DNA from: JAICIG01 sp035532215
Lineage (GTDB): Bacteria > Planctomycetota > Planctomycetia > Pirellulales > JAICIG01
Assembly: GCA_035532215.1 (NCBI GenBank)
Contig: DATKRK010000353.1
Location: 1 to 64,000 of the forward strand
Length of the DNA stretch: 64,000 nt
Direction: 5' to 3'
The notes below the pieces were generated by a model that was not told the origin of the DNA, made no database searches, and worked only from the letters and a program-made list of their open reading frames with translations. Positions 1 to 9,653 of this stretch are shown here, one piece after another. The translations under genes were made by a program, and so were the position numbers. Positions within the stretch are counted from its first letter, which is position 1; each line of letters begins with the position of its first letter.

Positions 1-84
1 CCCGCCGCGCGAGCTATTCTACCCTAGCTCGCGGGAGGCCACGGCGACCGCTCGGAGCAACGATCGAGGAGCGGGAGTTCGAGA

Positions 85-1104
85 ATGCGCGTTCTGGCGG
101 TCGATGACGACGAATTGGCGTTGATGGTGATCGAGCGCGACTTGGTCCGCGCCGGCTACGAAGTAACTACGGCGCGCGACGGGCGCGAAGCGCTCGATAT
201 CCTGCGCCGCGGCGAAATTCGCCTGGTCATCACCGACTGGAACATGCCGGGCATCAACGGGATTTCGCTCTGCCAAGCCATCCGGGCGGAGAGTGCAAAC
301 CGCTACGTGTACTGCATTCTGGTGACCTCGAACGACTCGGCCGAACACGCCGTGACCGGGCTGTCGGCCGGCGCCGACGACTTCATGAGCAAGCCGTTCA
401 ATCCGGCCGAGTTGGCATTTCGAGTCCGAGCGGGCGAGCGAGTGCTGTCGCTGGAAACGCACAATGCGACGCTCTTCGAACTGGCGAAACTGATCGAATC
501 GCGAGATCCGAACGTCGGCGGTCACTTGGAACGGGTGCAGAACTTCTCTCGCACGCTGGCGAAGCGCCTGGCCGAGCGTCCCAAGTATCGCAAAATCGTC
601 GACGCCGACTTCGTCCGCTTGATCGCCTTGGCCAGTCCGCTGCACGATATCGGCTGCATTGCGATCCCCGACGCGGTGCTGCTCAAGCCCGGCAAGCTGA
701 GCGAAGATGAATTTGCGATCGTCAAAAAGCACGCCTCCGCCGGGGCGCGCACCCTGCATGCGGCGCTCGAACAATATCCCGACGCGAGATTTCTGCAAAT
801 GGCTCGAGATATCGCCGCCTCGCACCACGAGCGTTGGGACGGCGGCGGCTACCCCGACGGTCTCGCGGGCGATCGAATCCCGCTGAGCGCACGGATCGTC
901 TCCTTGGCCGACGCCTACGACGTGATGACGACGAAGCGCGTTTACAAGGAAGCCCGCGATCACGAATCGGCCAAGGCCGAAATCTTGATCGAGTCGGGCC
1001 GGCAATTCGACCCGGACGTCGTCGACGCGTTCTTGCAATCCGAGGACGAGTTCATCGTCGTTCACCAGTGGTCGAGCGCGCTGGAATTCACCGGCGCCAC
1101 TTAG
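85..1104 (+). CDS. Response regulator with HD-GYP output domain
   Basis: 339 aa, RpfG-like. Residues 1-120 form a receiver domain with the acidic pair after RVLAVDDD and the phospho-acceptor Asp51 in LVITDWNMPG; KPF follows near residue 108. The rest is an HD-GYP domain of the cyclic-di-GMP phosphodiesterase type, with LHDIG near residue 188 and HHERWDGGGYP near residue 250. The position after HDIG is Cys instead of the usual Lys (HDIGC), whereas its paralogue at 8513 has HDIGK, so activity may differ. The ATG at 85 follows a purine-rich GAGGAGCGGGAG stretch. The TAG stop lies exactly at the left edge of a MITE-like repeat. It begins a + strand run with terpene and kinase genes. Cytoplasmic. 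The family call is secure; substrate and partner kinase are inferred. Confidence 0.92.
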   Translation: MRVLAVDDDELALMVIERDLVRAGYEVTTARDGREALDILRRGEIRLVITDWNMPGINGISLCQAIRAESANRYVYCILVTSNDSAEHAVTGLSAGADDFMSKPFNPAELAFRVRAGERVLSLETHNATLFELAKLIESRDPNVGGHLERVQNFSRTLAKRLAERPKYRKIVDADFVRLIALASPLHDIGCIAIPDAVLLKPGKLSEDEFAIVKKHASAGARTLHAALEQYPDARFLQMARDIAASHHERWDGGGYPDGLAGDRIPLSARIVSLADAYDVMTTKRVYKEARDHESAKAEILIESGRQFDPDVVDAFLQSEDEFIVVHQWSSALEFTGAT

Positions 1105-1238
1105 CCGGGATTATTCATCAGCCCCGAGAATGCTTGACAAAGCGCTTCACGCTAACCCGAAGCGCTAGCGAGGTAAGCCGATGGCTCCGCCTCGCTTGCG
1201 CTTCGGGTTCGTATGCGCTGATGAATAATCCGCGTTAG
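1101..1238 (+). repeat. MITE-like element copy 1 (family A)
   Basis: About 130 bp with terminal inverted repeats of the type CCCGGATTATTCATCAGCC and its complement. This copy has small changes (CCGGG at the left end, CCGCG at the right). TTAG flanks both ends (1101-1104 and 1235-1238), consistent with a 4-bp target duplication. The left TTAG contains the stop codon of the preceding gene. Inside is a second inverted repeat, ACCCGAAGCGCTAGCGAGG facing CCTCGCTTGCGCTTCGGGT. Confidence 0.85.
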
Positions 1239-1319
1239 CCGGCTGCCGTTGTATTTCTTGATCTAGAGTTGCTGGTCGGCCCTTTGCGAAAAAAGAAAAC
1301 CACTCTTACGAGCATTTCC

Positions 1320-2378
1320 ATGACCCTTGGCGCCAGTGTTTCGGAGTCGGCAGAGGTCAACCCGCAGTTGCGCAATGCAGCCAGCCCGGCCGCCGCGGCG
1401 TCGTTGTTTCCCGAAGCCGGACTGCCCTCGGCCGAACAGATTCAGCAGCAGATTTCTCCCGTGTTGAACATGACGCTCAGCCCGCGGCTGGAATACTGGG
1501 CGTCGCGATACGCCGAGGTGGGCCATCGCAACGTCTATCTGTGGAAATGGTGCCGCCAGGGCGTGGAGATCACGACGCTTGGCTGCGTGATGCCCGAGTT
1601 CCGCGAGGAAGTCTGCGAAACCCGCGTGTTGGGCATCATCCTCGACGTGCTGCTGGACGACGTGGCCGACCGTCACGGCGACGCGGCGCTGCTCGACAAA
1701 CTGACGAGCCTGTCGTTCGGCGGCCCGGCGCCCGATTTTTCCGAGTTCCCGCAGAAGGAACGAGCCTATGCCGAATTCACCGTCGAGCTGTGGCAAGAGA
1801 TCGTATCGCGCGCCTCGCGGTTTCCTTGCTTTCCGGAATACGCCAGGCTGCTCGATTTCGATTACTCGCAGTTGTTCAACGTGATGCGTTATTCGCACCT
1901 GGTGAATGAGAACCTCTCGCTGTTGAACATCGCCGAACACGATCTCTACACCCCGCACAACATGCACATGATGATCTCGGGCACGCTCGATTTGATGTGC
2001 TCGCCCGATTTCGACGCCGATGAATTGGGGGTGCTGCGAGATTTGCTCTGGCACGCGCAGTGCATGGGCCGCGTCGGCAACCTGGTGACGACCTGGGAGC
2101 GAGAATTGGCCGACGGAGATTATTCCAGCGGCGTCTACGCCAGCGCCGTGAGCTGCGGCGACGTGACGCTCGCACAACTGCGCAGCGGCGACCGCGAGGC
2201 GATTCGCGCGGGCGTCGTCAAGGGCGGACACGAATCGCGGTTCCTGGAGCGCTGGCACGAGCACCGTCGCTATTTGCTCGACAAAGCGCCGCTGATCCGT
2301 TCCTTCGATTTCCGGGAAAACGTGCGGGGCTTGGAGCGGCTGATCTGCCTGCACCTGGGCAGCCGCGGTTACAAATAA
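1320..2378 (+). CDS. Class I terpene synthase-like protein
   Basis: 352 aa from the ATG at 1320; an in-frame TTG at 1269 would add 17 poorly ordered residues. A DDVAD at residues 113-117 fits the Asp-rich Mg-binding motif of class I terpene cyclases. N254-x3-T258-x3-E262 fits the NSE triad, and the ~140-residue gap between the two is normal for bacterial terpene synthases. The length also fits. The predicted reaction is ionisation and cyclisation of a prenyl diphosphate in the cytoplasm. The neighbouring DXS homologue and P450 support a terpenoid role. There is no C-terminal second cyclase domain. An alternative is an unrelated helical protein with chance motifs. Substrate and product cannot be told. 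Confidence 0.65.
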   Translation: MTLGASVSESAEVNPQLRNAASPAAAASLFPEAGLPSAEQIQQQISPVLNMTLSPRLEYWASRYAEVGHRNVYLWKWCRQGVEITTLGCVMPEFREEVCETRVLGIILDVLLDDVADRHGDAALLDKLTSLSFGGPAPDFSEFPQKERAYAEFTVELWQEIVSRASRFPCFPEYARLLDFDYSQLFNVMRYSHLVNENLSLLNIAEHDLYTPHNMHMMISGTLDLMCSPDFDADELGVLRDLLWHAQCMGRVGNLVTTWERELADGDYSSGVYASAVSCGDVTLAQLRSGDREAIRAGVVKGGHESRFLERWHEHRRYLLDKAPLIRSFDFRENVRGLERLICLHLGSRGYK

Positions 2379-2431
2379 CCTGATCTTTGACGCAAGCCGC
2401 CTTCGCCCGCGGTTTGCCAGAGCAACACGCC

Positions 2432-5400
2432 ATGGTCCGTCGACTGCCCGAACGTACGTTGCGCCGGCTCGGCCCGCACTACATCCTGTGGATGATGGCG
2501 GTGACCCGCGCCTCGGGGTCGATCGGCGGGCTGCTGGTGCTGTACTACGTTCACCTGACGCTGACGCTGCCCGAAAACGTGCGGCGGCACTTCGAGATCG
2601 TGGCTCTGGTCGCCGTGGCCGCGGCGGTCACGTTGACCGCCTTGTATAGCCTGTGGGAAACGCGGCGCCTGCGCCGGGCGCTTTCGCTCGTACACCGCGG
2701 ACTGCCCGTCGATCGCTGGCTGGGTCAAGAGGCGGGTCGCGAGGCCGTGACGTTCGCCGGCCGCCACCATCGGGCCGAAGCCTGGCTGGTGCCGGCCTCG
2801 ACCGCGGCGCCGCTGTTGATCTTCTTGCGGTTGGTGGACCATGCGTCGGTCGTGGTCCTGATCAACGTCAGCATGGCGGCCTTCATGGGCACCGTAATGG
2901 CGCTCATGTCCACGTACTTTTTGATTGCCGCCTGCATGCGGCCGGTGATCGCCTATCTGCTCGAAAACGGCGTCGCCATCGACTTCGACAAGCTGCCCGT
3001 CAGCCGCCTGCGGAACCGCTTGAACATCTGCTTTTCGCTGATCATTCTGACGACGGCGCTGATGATCGGCACGCTGGCCCGGCAACGCGCCGCCGACATG
3101 GTCAACCAGCCCGAGACGCAGCAAGAAGCGCTGGCCAACCTCAAGGCGCACACGTCGTACATTACCATCGCGGCGGTGGCGATCGGATTGGTTTTTTCCA
3201 CGGTGCTGGCGCAATCGGTGGCCGTTCGCGTGGGCCGGCTGGTCGATTCGATGAAGCGCGTGCAGGCGGGAGATTTGTCGGTGCGCATGACGCCGACGGG
3301 CAACGACGAGATCGACATCGTCACTTGCCAGTTCAACGCCATGGTCAGCCAGCTCGACCGCAACGACCATACGATCCGCGATCTGAACGCCAATCTCGAG
3401 CGAAAAGTCAAACAGCGCACGCGCCAACTTTCCAAGAAGAAACGCGAATTGCAGGCCTCGCTCAGCCAGTTGCAGGAATACGATCGCCTCAAGACGGAAT
3501 TCTTCTCCAACGTCAGCCACGAGCTGCGAACGCCGCTGACGATGATCCTGGCGCCGATCGAAGAAATTCTCGACAAGCGGCGCGGCGAGCTGGCCGGCGA
3601 TACGGGCTACATGCTCGACGCGGCGCTCGTCAACGGCCGCAGATTGCTCGATCTGATCAATCGCCTGCTGGAGTTCTCCACGCTCGAAGCGGGTCGGGCT
3701 CAAGTGCGGCTGTCGCCCGTCGATCTCGGGGAAATGACCGCGGAGCTGGTGGCCGTAGCGGCGCCGTTGGCGCGGCAAAGGCAGATCGAATTGCGGCTCG
3801 ATCGCGACGCCGATCTGCCGGTGATCGGCGCCGACGCCGAGAAGCTCGATTCGGTGATCACCAACCTGCTTTCCAACGCCATGAAATTCACGCCCGCCGG
3901 CGGCTCGGTGGAAATCAAGACCCTTCGCCAAGGCGATCTCGCGTGCGTCTACGTCCGCGACTCGGGGATCGGCATCTCGCCTGAAGACCATCACCGCGTC
4001 TTCGAGCGGTTCGTGCAGTTGGACGGCTCTACCTCGCGCCGCTATTCGGGCACCGGTTTGGGACTGGCGCTGGTCAAGGAAATCGTCGAGCTGCACGGCG
4101 GCCGGATTTCCTTGGAAAGCGAAATCGGCCGGGGAACCACGTTCTGGTTCGAACTGCCCATCACCGAGCCCCCGACCGAGGCGCAGCGGCAAACCGCCTC
4201 GCTGGCCCGCTCCTGCCGCTTCGCCGACCTCGTGGTCTGCGACCCCGAAGAGCCGGAGGCGCCGATCGAGGCGCCGCAAGCCGCGCCGAACGACGCTCCG
4301 CGGGTGCTCGTCGTCGACGATACGCCCGAAATGCGGCGCCTGGTGGCGGGCGTGCTGAAAGACCAGTATTGCGTGTTCACCGCCTGCGACGGCGAAGAAG
4401 GGACGCAAGCGGCCTTGCGCGAAATGCCCGATCTGATTATCTCCGACGTCATGATGCCGGTCGTCGACGGCTACGCATTCTGCCGCCGCATCAAGAGCAA
4501 TCCGGCGACCACGCGCATCCCCTTCGTGCTGCTCACCGCCAAAGCCGACCGCACCATGAAGATCGAAGGACTCGACACGGGGGCCGACGACTATCTAGTC
4601 AAACCGTTCGACGCCGAAGAACTCCGGGCGCGCGTGCGCTCGTTGCTGCGGCTGCGAACGTTGGACCGCAAACTCGACGAGCGCAACGTCGAACTCGAAG
4701 CGACGCTGGCCGCCTTGCAGGCCACCCAAGAGCAGATGCTGCAAGTCGCCCATCTGGCCGGCATGACCGAGATCGCCACCGGCGTGCTGCACAACGTCGG
4801 GAACGTATTGAACAACGTCAATGTCTCGACGACCGTGATCGGCGAACGGCTCCGCCGGCTCCGCATCGACGGGGTCGCCAAGATGGCCATGTTGCTGGAC
4901 GAGCACGCCGCAGACTTGCCCGGCTTCTTCGCCCAGGAGGGCTGCACCGATCGGATCCGGCGATACCTGTCGGGAGTCGCGAGCGAACTCGACGACGATC
5001 AGAAATCGCTGGTCGCCGAGATGGAGTTCCTGGTCGATAAGGTGCAGCACATCCGCAACATCATCGTGGCCGAGCAGAATTACGCGCGCCGCGTTTCGTT
5101 CCGCGAAGTCTGCGACGTACATAAGTTGATCGAGGATACCCTGCTGATGCACGGGCATTCGCTGGCGAAACACCGCGTCGAGGTCCGCCGCGAATTCGAC
5201 GAGTTGCCGGCCGGCCCACTGGAAAAATCGAAGCTCTTGCAGGTCGTCGACAACCTGGTCAAGAACGCCGTCGAGTCGATGTCGGCCTGCGACGGGCCGC
5301 GAGTGCTGACGATCCGGACGCAGCGGCTCGAGGCCGATCGAGCCAGGGTCGAAGTCACGGACACGGGCTTGGGCATCGAATCGGACGACGCGAACCGGAT

Positions 5401-5620
5401 CTTCAACTTCGGCTTCACGACGAAGGCCTCGGGCAATGGCTTCGGCCTGCACTCGGCGGCCAACGCGATGGCGGAGATGGGCGGTTCGATCTCCGCCAGC
5501 AGCGAGGGCCTCGGCCGAGGCGCCACGTTCGTTATCGAGCTCTGCTTGAATCGCGCCGCCCCGGCGGAAGAGGGCGGAGTCGAAACGCAAGCCGAAACGT
5601 TGGCTTTGACGTCGGTCTAG
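2432..5620 (+). CDS. Membrane hybrid histidine kinase with two kinase modules
   Basis: About 1062 aa from ATG 2432 (TTG at 2387 is possible). The N-terminus holds several hydrophobic segments, then a HAMP domain and a coiled coil. Next is HisKA with phospho-acceptor His363 in NVSHELRTPL and an HATPase (NLLSNAMKFTP, DSGIGIS, GTGLGLAL). A receiver follows with Asp672 in LIISDVMMP. After it comes a second, atypical H-box, GVLHNVGNVLNN, with His787, and a second HATPase (DNLVKNAVES, DTGLGIE, GFGLHSAAN). The order is therefore TM-HAMP-HisKA-HATPase-REC-HisKA-like-HATPase. It lies 54 nt after the terpene synthase-like gene. It may pass phosphate to the next hybrid kinase or to the HD-GYP regulators, but this is inference. 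Confidence 0.9.
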   Translation: MVRRLPERTLRRLGPHYILWMMAVTRASGSIGGLLVLYYVHLTLTLPENVRRHFEIVALVAVAAAVTLTALYSLWETRRLRRALSLVHRGLPVDRWLGQEAGREAVTFAGRHHRAEAWLVPASTAAPLLIFLRLVDHASVVVLINVSMAAFMGTVMALMSTYFLIAACMRPVIAYLLENGVAIDFDKLPVSRLRNRLNICFSLIILTTALMIGTLARQRAADMVNQPETQQEALANLKAHTSYITIAAVAIGLVFSTVLAQSVAVRVGRLVDSMKRVQAGDLSVRMTPTGNDEIDIVTCQFNAMVSQLDRNDHTIRDLNANLERKVKQRTRQLSKKKRELQASLSQLQEYDRLKTEFFSNVSHELRTPLTMILAPIEEILDKRRGELAGDTGYMLDAALVNGRRLLDLINRLLEFSTLEAGRAQVRLSPVDLGEMTAELVAVAAPLARQRQIELRLDRDADLPVIGADAEKLDSVITNLLSNAMKFTPAGGSVEIKTLRQGDLACVYVRDSGIGISPEDHHRVFERFVQLDGSTSRRYSGTGLGLALVKEIVELHGGRISLESEIGRGTTFWFELPITEPPTEAQRQTASLARSCRFADLVVCDPEEPEAPIEAPQAAPNDAPRVLVVDDTPEMRRLVAGVLKDQYCVFTACDGEEGTQAALREMPDLIISDVMMPVVDGYAFCRRIKSNPATTRIPFVLLTAKADRTMKIEGLDTGADDYLVKPFDAEELRARVRSLLRLRTLDRKLDERNVELEATLAALQATQEQMLQVAHLAGMTEIATGVLHNVGNVLNNVNVSTTVIGERLRRLRIDGVAKMAMLLDEHAADLPGFFAQEGCTDRIRRYLSGVASELDDDQKSLVAEMEFLVDKVQHIRNIIVAEQNYARRVSFREVCDVHKLIEDTLLMHGHSLAKHRVEVRREFDELPAGPLEKSKLLQVVDNLVKNAVESMSACDGPRVLTIRTQRLEADRARVEVTDTGLGIESDDANRIFNFGFTTKASGNGFGLHSAANAMAEMGGSISASSEGLGRGATFVIELCLNRAAPAEEGGVETQAETLALTSV

Positions 5621-5758
5621 GAAATCTCAATCGCGGCACGTGCTGAACGAGCAAGAACCATCGGGACCATTTGCGACGATCGACCCTAACCTCGACTTTT
5701 TGTTTTGCCCTCGCCTGGTCTCTCCCGCGGGAAAGTCCAGGTTGATACGGAGCATGCC

Positions 5759-8500
5759 ATGACCGGCGCCAAGCGCATTTTGATCATCGACGACAACCAG
5801 GATATCCACGCCGACTTCCGCAAGGTCTTCGGCTGCACCGCCGCCCACGCCTCCAGCATCGATCAGTTGGAGGCCCAGTTGTTCGGCGGCGAAATGGCGT
5901 CGGAGAAGTTGAAAGCAGGGCTGGAGATCGAAATCGATTCCGCCTACCAAGGCGATGAGGGCGTCCGCATGGCGCTCGACGCGGCGCGGCGCGGCCAGCC
6001 CTATTACATGGCCTTCGTCGACGTCCGCATGCCGCCGGGGATGGACGGCATCAAGACCATCAAGGCGATCTGGCAAGAACTGCCCGAGTTGCCCTGCGTG
6101 ATCTGCACGGCCTATTCCGACTACGACTGGAACGACATCCGCCGAGAGCTGGGCAAATCCAACCATCTGCTGATCCTGAAGAAGCCGTTCGATGCCATCG
6201 AGGTCTTGCAACTGGCCCAATCGACGGCCGAAAAGCGGGAACTGGCCGAGTCGGCGAAGAACTATCTCGAGGCCGTAGAATGCAAGGTCGAGGAGCTGAA
6301 GAAGAAGGAACAAGAACTCGAACTCTACAACCAGGAACTGCTGGCCGCCAAACACAATCTGGAGGCTCAAGCCGCCGAGCTGGCCTCGAAGTCGGAGCAG
6401 TTGGAAATCGCCAAGGCCGCCGCCGAGGCCGCCAATCGCGCCAAAAGCGAGTTCCTGGCGAACATGTCGCACGAACTGCGAACGCCGCTCAACGGCGTGA
6501 TTGGCTTGGGCCAATTGTTGATGGACACCAATCTCGACGCGCAGCAGCGGCGGTACGTCGAGGCCGCCAAGCTCTCGGCCAAAGTGCTGCTGCAGTTGAT
6601 CAACGACGTCCTCGATTTCTCCAAAATCGAAGCCGGACGCATGGAACTGGAGTCCATCGATTTCGACCTGCACGGCGTCATCGAACGCGCGTTGGCCATG
6701 ATCGCCGAAGAGGCGGGCAAAAAGAAGCTGGAACTGGTGAGCTTCGTCGAACCGGCCTTGCCGTCGCAGGTCCGCGGCGATCCCGGCCGCGTGCAGCAGA
6801 TTCTCACGAATTTGCTGTCCAATGCCGTTAAATTCACCGCCCAGGGGCACGTCGGGCTGAACGTCTCGCTGGCTTCGCAAACGGCCGACGAGGTGACGGT
6901 CCGCTGCGCCGTGTCGGACACCGGGACCGGCATCCCCAAGGACTTGCAATCGCGGCTGTTCCAATCCTTCTCGCAGGTCGATTCGTCGACGACCCGCAAG
7001 TTCGGCGGCACCGGGCTGGGATTGTCGATCTGCAAACGGCTGACTGAAATGATGGGCGGCGAAATCGGGGTCGAAAGCGAGCACGGAAAAGGATCGACGT
7101 TCGCCTTCACCGTGCGGTTCAAGAAGAGCTTGACGCCTGACGCCAGGCCCGAACTGGCGAACTCGCTGCCGCTCTTCGGATTGCGCGTGCTGTGCGTCGA
7201 CGATAGCCCTTCGGTGCTGGCCTCGCTCGAGCGGCAATTGACGGCTTGGGGATGCCAGTGCCAGACCGCCGAAGACGGTGCTGCGGCCTTGAGCTTGCTT
7301 CGCACGGCGGTCGCCTCCGACCGGCCGATCCAGGTGGCGATTCTCGATCTTTGCATGCCGGGCCTAAGGGGCGACGAGCTGGCCGGCGCGATTCGAGCCA
7401 ATCCCGCTCTCCGCGACACGCTGATCTATATGATGACCGGCCTGCAAGACGCACCGCTCGATACGGAGCTTGACGAACTCGGGGTTTCGGCGACGTTGCG
7501 CAAGCCGATCACCGCATCGCCGCTGTTCGACCTATTGATGCTGGCCTTGAAGCCGGCCATCATAGGCGCCGCCAGCCATCCCCTGGCGGCCGAAGCCGCC
7601 GCCTTGGCCGCGCGGACCCGCTCGAAACAGGCGGCGGCGGCGAAGAAGGCCCGCATCTTGTTGGTCGAAGACAACGAGGTCAACCAGCTCGTTGCGGCCG
7701 AAATGTTGAAATCGGCCGGGTATGGCTGCGAGATTCGCTCCAACGGCCAACAGGCCCTCGAGGCGCTCACCCGAGCCGAGTACGACCTGGTGCTGATGGA
7801 CTGCCAGATGCCCGAAATGGACGGTTATGAGGCCACCCGCTCCATCCGCCAATCGGAGCGGCAAGCCGGCAAAACGAAGCCGCTGCCGATCTTGGCGCTC
7901 ACCGCGAACGCCCTGGTGGGCGATCGCCAGCGATGCCTGGAGGCGGGCATGACCGACTACCTGAAGAAGCCGCTGGACCGCAAGCAATTGCTCGACTCGC
8001 TCGAGCGGTTTCTCCCGTACGAGGAACCGGAGGCCGAGGCCGGAAGGGCCGGGCGCCCTCGCCCGGCGAACGAGGCCGGGAGGACCGGGCGCCCTCGCCC
8101 GGCGAACGAGGCGTCCGTCGAGCAAGGCCCCGAGGCGCCCGACGAGTCACTTCCCGCCTGGAACTGCGATGCGGTCGCCGAACGCTTCATGGGCGATTGG
8201 AATTTCGTCATGACGTTGCTCGACAAGTTCGATCACCAGGCCGAAGCGGACCTGAAACAGCTTGAAGCGCGAATCGCCGAGCGTAACGCGGAGCAGATGG
8301 CGCTGATCGCGCACCGCTTGAAAGGCGCTGCGGCGAGCCTTTCGGCGTGCGCGCTGGCGGGCTCGGCGGCCCGGTTGGAGGCGTTAGGGCGTCAAGCGAA
8401 CATGGACGAGGCGGAAGCTTGTTTTGCCAGTCTGCAAAGCGAATGGGAGCGGTTCCGCCGCTGCCGCCGCGAGGCCGCGGCGGCGCACGGCAAAATCTAG
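5759..8500 (+). CDS. Soluble multi-receiver hybrid histidine kinase with Hpt
   Basis: 913 aa; ATG 5759 is preceded by ACGGAG. Order: an N-terminal receiver with an extended loop (Asp88 in FVDVRMPPG), coiled coil, HisKA with His238 in NMSHELRTPL, HATPase (NLLSNAVKFT, GTGLGLSI), receiver 2 (Asp530 in LDLCMPG), receiver 3 (Asp681 in LMDCQMPEMDG), a Pro/Arg linker of two 12-residue repeats, and an Hpt domain with His852 in AHRLKGAA. It contains every step of a His-Asp-His relay and has no membrane segment. The linker repeats are translated from a REP-like palindrome. It could pass phosphate to the HD-GYP regulator 12 nt downstream. Confidence 0.92.
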   Translation: MTGAKRILIIDDNQDIHADFRKVFGCTAAHASSIDQLEAQLFGGEMASEKLKAGLEIEIDSAYQGDEGVRMALDAARRGQPYYMAFVDVRMPPGMDGIKTIKAIWQELPELPCVICTAYSDYDWNDIRRELGKSNHLLILKKPFDAIEVLQLAQSTAEKRELAESAKNYLEAVECKVEELKKKEQELELYNQELLAAKHNLEAQAAELASKSEQLEIAKAAAEAANRAKSEFLANMSHELRTPLNGVIGLGQLLMDTNLDAQQRRYVEAAKLSAKVLLQLINDVLDFSKIEAGRMELESIDFDLHGVIERALAMIAEEAGKKKLELVSFVEPALPSQVRGDPGRVQQILTNLLSNAVKFTAQGHVGLNVSLASQTADEVTVRCAVSDTGTGIPKDLQSRLFQSFSQVDSSTTRKFGGTGLGLSICKRLTEMMGGEIGVESEHGKGSTFAFTVRFKKSLTPDARPELANSLPLFGLRVLCVDDSPSVLASLERQLTAWGCQCQTAEDGAAALSLLRTAVASDRPIQVAILDLCMPGLRGDELAGAIRANPALRDTLIYMMTGLQDAPLDTELDELGVSATLRKPITASPLFDLLMLALKPAIIGAASHPLAAEAAALAARTRSKQAAAAKKARILLVEDNEVNQLVAAEMLKSAGYGCEIRSNGQQALEALTRAEYDLVLMDCQMPEMDGYEATRSIRQSERQAGKTKPLPILALTANALVGDRQRCLEAGMTDYLKKPLDRKQLLDSLERFLPYEEPEAEAGRAGRPRPANEAGRTGRPRPANEASVEQGPEAPDESLPAWNCDAVAERFMGDWNFVMTLLDKFDHQAEADLKQLEARIAERNAEQMALIAHRLKGAAASLSACALAGSAARLEALGRQANMDEAEACFASLQSEWERFRRCRREAAAAHGKI
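8041..8112. repeat. REP-like palindrome duplicated inside a CDS (family C)
   Basis: Two tandem 36-bp units, each containing CCGGGCGCCCTCGCCCGGC, lie in frame in the hybrid kinase gene and encode two copies of a GRxGRPRPANEA-like 12-mer. The same core occurs between genes at about 56258 and 59805. Confidence 0.85.
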
Positions 8501-8512
8501 AGAGCCTCATGC

Positions 8513-9592
8513 ATGCTCGCGAGCAACTTAAAAATTCTGATCGTGGACGACGACGAGGTGTCGCTGGCCATTTCGCGCCGCACCGTCGAGCAGGCCGGCT
8601 ACGCCGTTGAATCGGCGCGTAACGGCCGCGAAGCGCTCGACGTGCTCGCCCGCGGCGAATGCCGGCTGGTCATCACCGACTGGATGATGCCCGAAATGGA
8701 CGGCGTCGAACTTTGCCGGCAAATCCGTGCGCGCGATTTCTGCGGCTATATCTACGTGATCGTCTTGACGTCGAAAGGGGAGAAGAAAGACATCGTCGAA
8801 GGCTTGACCGCCGGGGCCGACGACTTTTTGACCAAACCGTTCGATCCGGCCGAATTGCAGGTTCGCGTTTGCTCGGGCAAGCGAATTCTGGCCTTGGAAA
8901 CTCGCGACCTGGCGATCTTCGCGCTGGCCAAGCTCGCCGAGTCGCGCGATCCCGAGACCGGAGCGCACCTGGAACGCATGCGCTCTTACGCCCGGATTCT
9001 CGCCGGGCGCCTGGCCGGCGCGCCGAAGTACAGCGGCCTGGTCGACCTGGATTACGTCCGCACGATTTACCTGACCAGCCCCTTGCACGACATCGGGAAA
9101 GTCGGCATTCCCGACCGCGTGTTGCTCAAGGCCGGTCCGCTCGACGAGCAGGAATTCGAGATCATGAAGCGGCATACGCTGATCGGAGCTGAAACGCTCG
9201 ATGCGGCGCTCTGCCATCACCGCGGCGCCCGTTTCCTGGAGATGGGGCGCGACATCGCGCTGACGCATCACGAGCGCTGGGACGGCGGCGGCTACCCGCA
9301 AGGCCTGGCGGGCGAAGGCATTCCGCTGTGCGGCCGAATCGTGACGGTGGCCGACGTCTACGACGCGTTGACCACGAAACGTTCTTATAAGGAAGCCTTC
9401 GCCCACGACTTGACCCGCTCGATCATCGTTGAAGAATCGGGGACGCACTTCGACCCGGACGTGGTCGGCGCGTTCCTCGACTGCGAAGAAGAATTCATCC
9501 GAGTCCGCGCGCAGTTCGCCGAGTGCGAATCTCTGGCGGAACTCGAGACCGTCCAAGCTCGCAAGTTTTTGGAAGAGGCGGTGGTGATATGA
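8513..9592 (+). CDS. Response regulator with HD-GYP output domain (paralogue 2)
   Basis: 359 aa, ATG 8513, 12 nt after the hybrid kinase stop. The receiver has Asp56 in LVITDWMMPEMDG and KPF further on. The HD-GYP domain has LHDIGKVGIPD and HHERWDGGGYPQGL, both intact, so cyclic-di-GMP hydrolysis is plausible. It is closely similar over its length to the regulator at 85 but keeps the HDIGK lysine and has an extra acidic C-terminal tail. It is a likely phospho-acceptor for the adjacent Hpt-bearing kinase. Cytoplasmic. Confidence 0.93.
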   Translation: MLASNLKILIVDDDEVSLAISRRTVEQAGYAVESARNGREALDVLARGECRLVITDWMMPEMDGVELCRQIRARDFCGYIYVIVLTSKGEKKDIVEGLTAGADDFLTKPFDPAELQVRVCSGKRILALETRDLAIFALAKLAESRDPETGAHLERMRSYARILAGRLAGAPKYSGLVDLDYVRTIYLTSPLHDIGKVGIPDRVLLKAGPLDEQEFEIMKRHTLIGAETLDAALCHHRGARFLEMGRDIALTHHERWDGGGYPQGLAGEGIPLCGRIVTVADVYDALTTKRSYKEAFAHDLTRSIIVEESGTHFDPDVVGAFLDCEEEFIRVRAQFAECESLAELETVQARKFLEEAVVI

Positions 9593-9653
9593 ACGTCTCG
9601 CCGCCTGCTCCACGGTTCCATGCTCAGCCCGGCGTGATGGGAAGGATTTCGTG

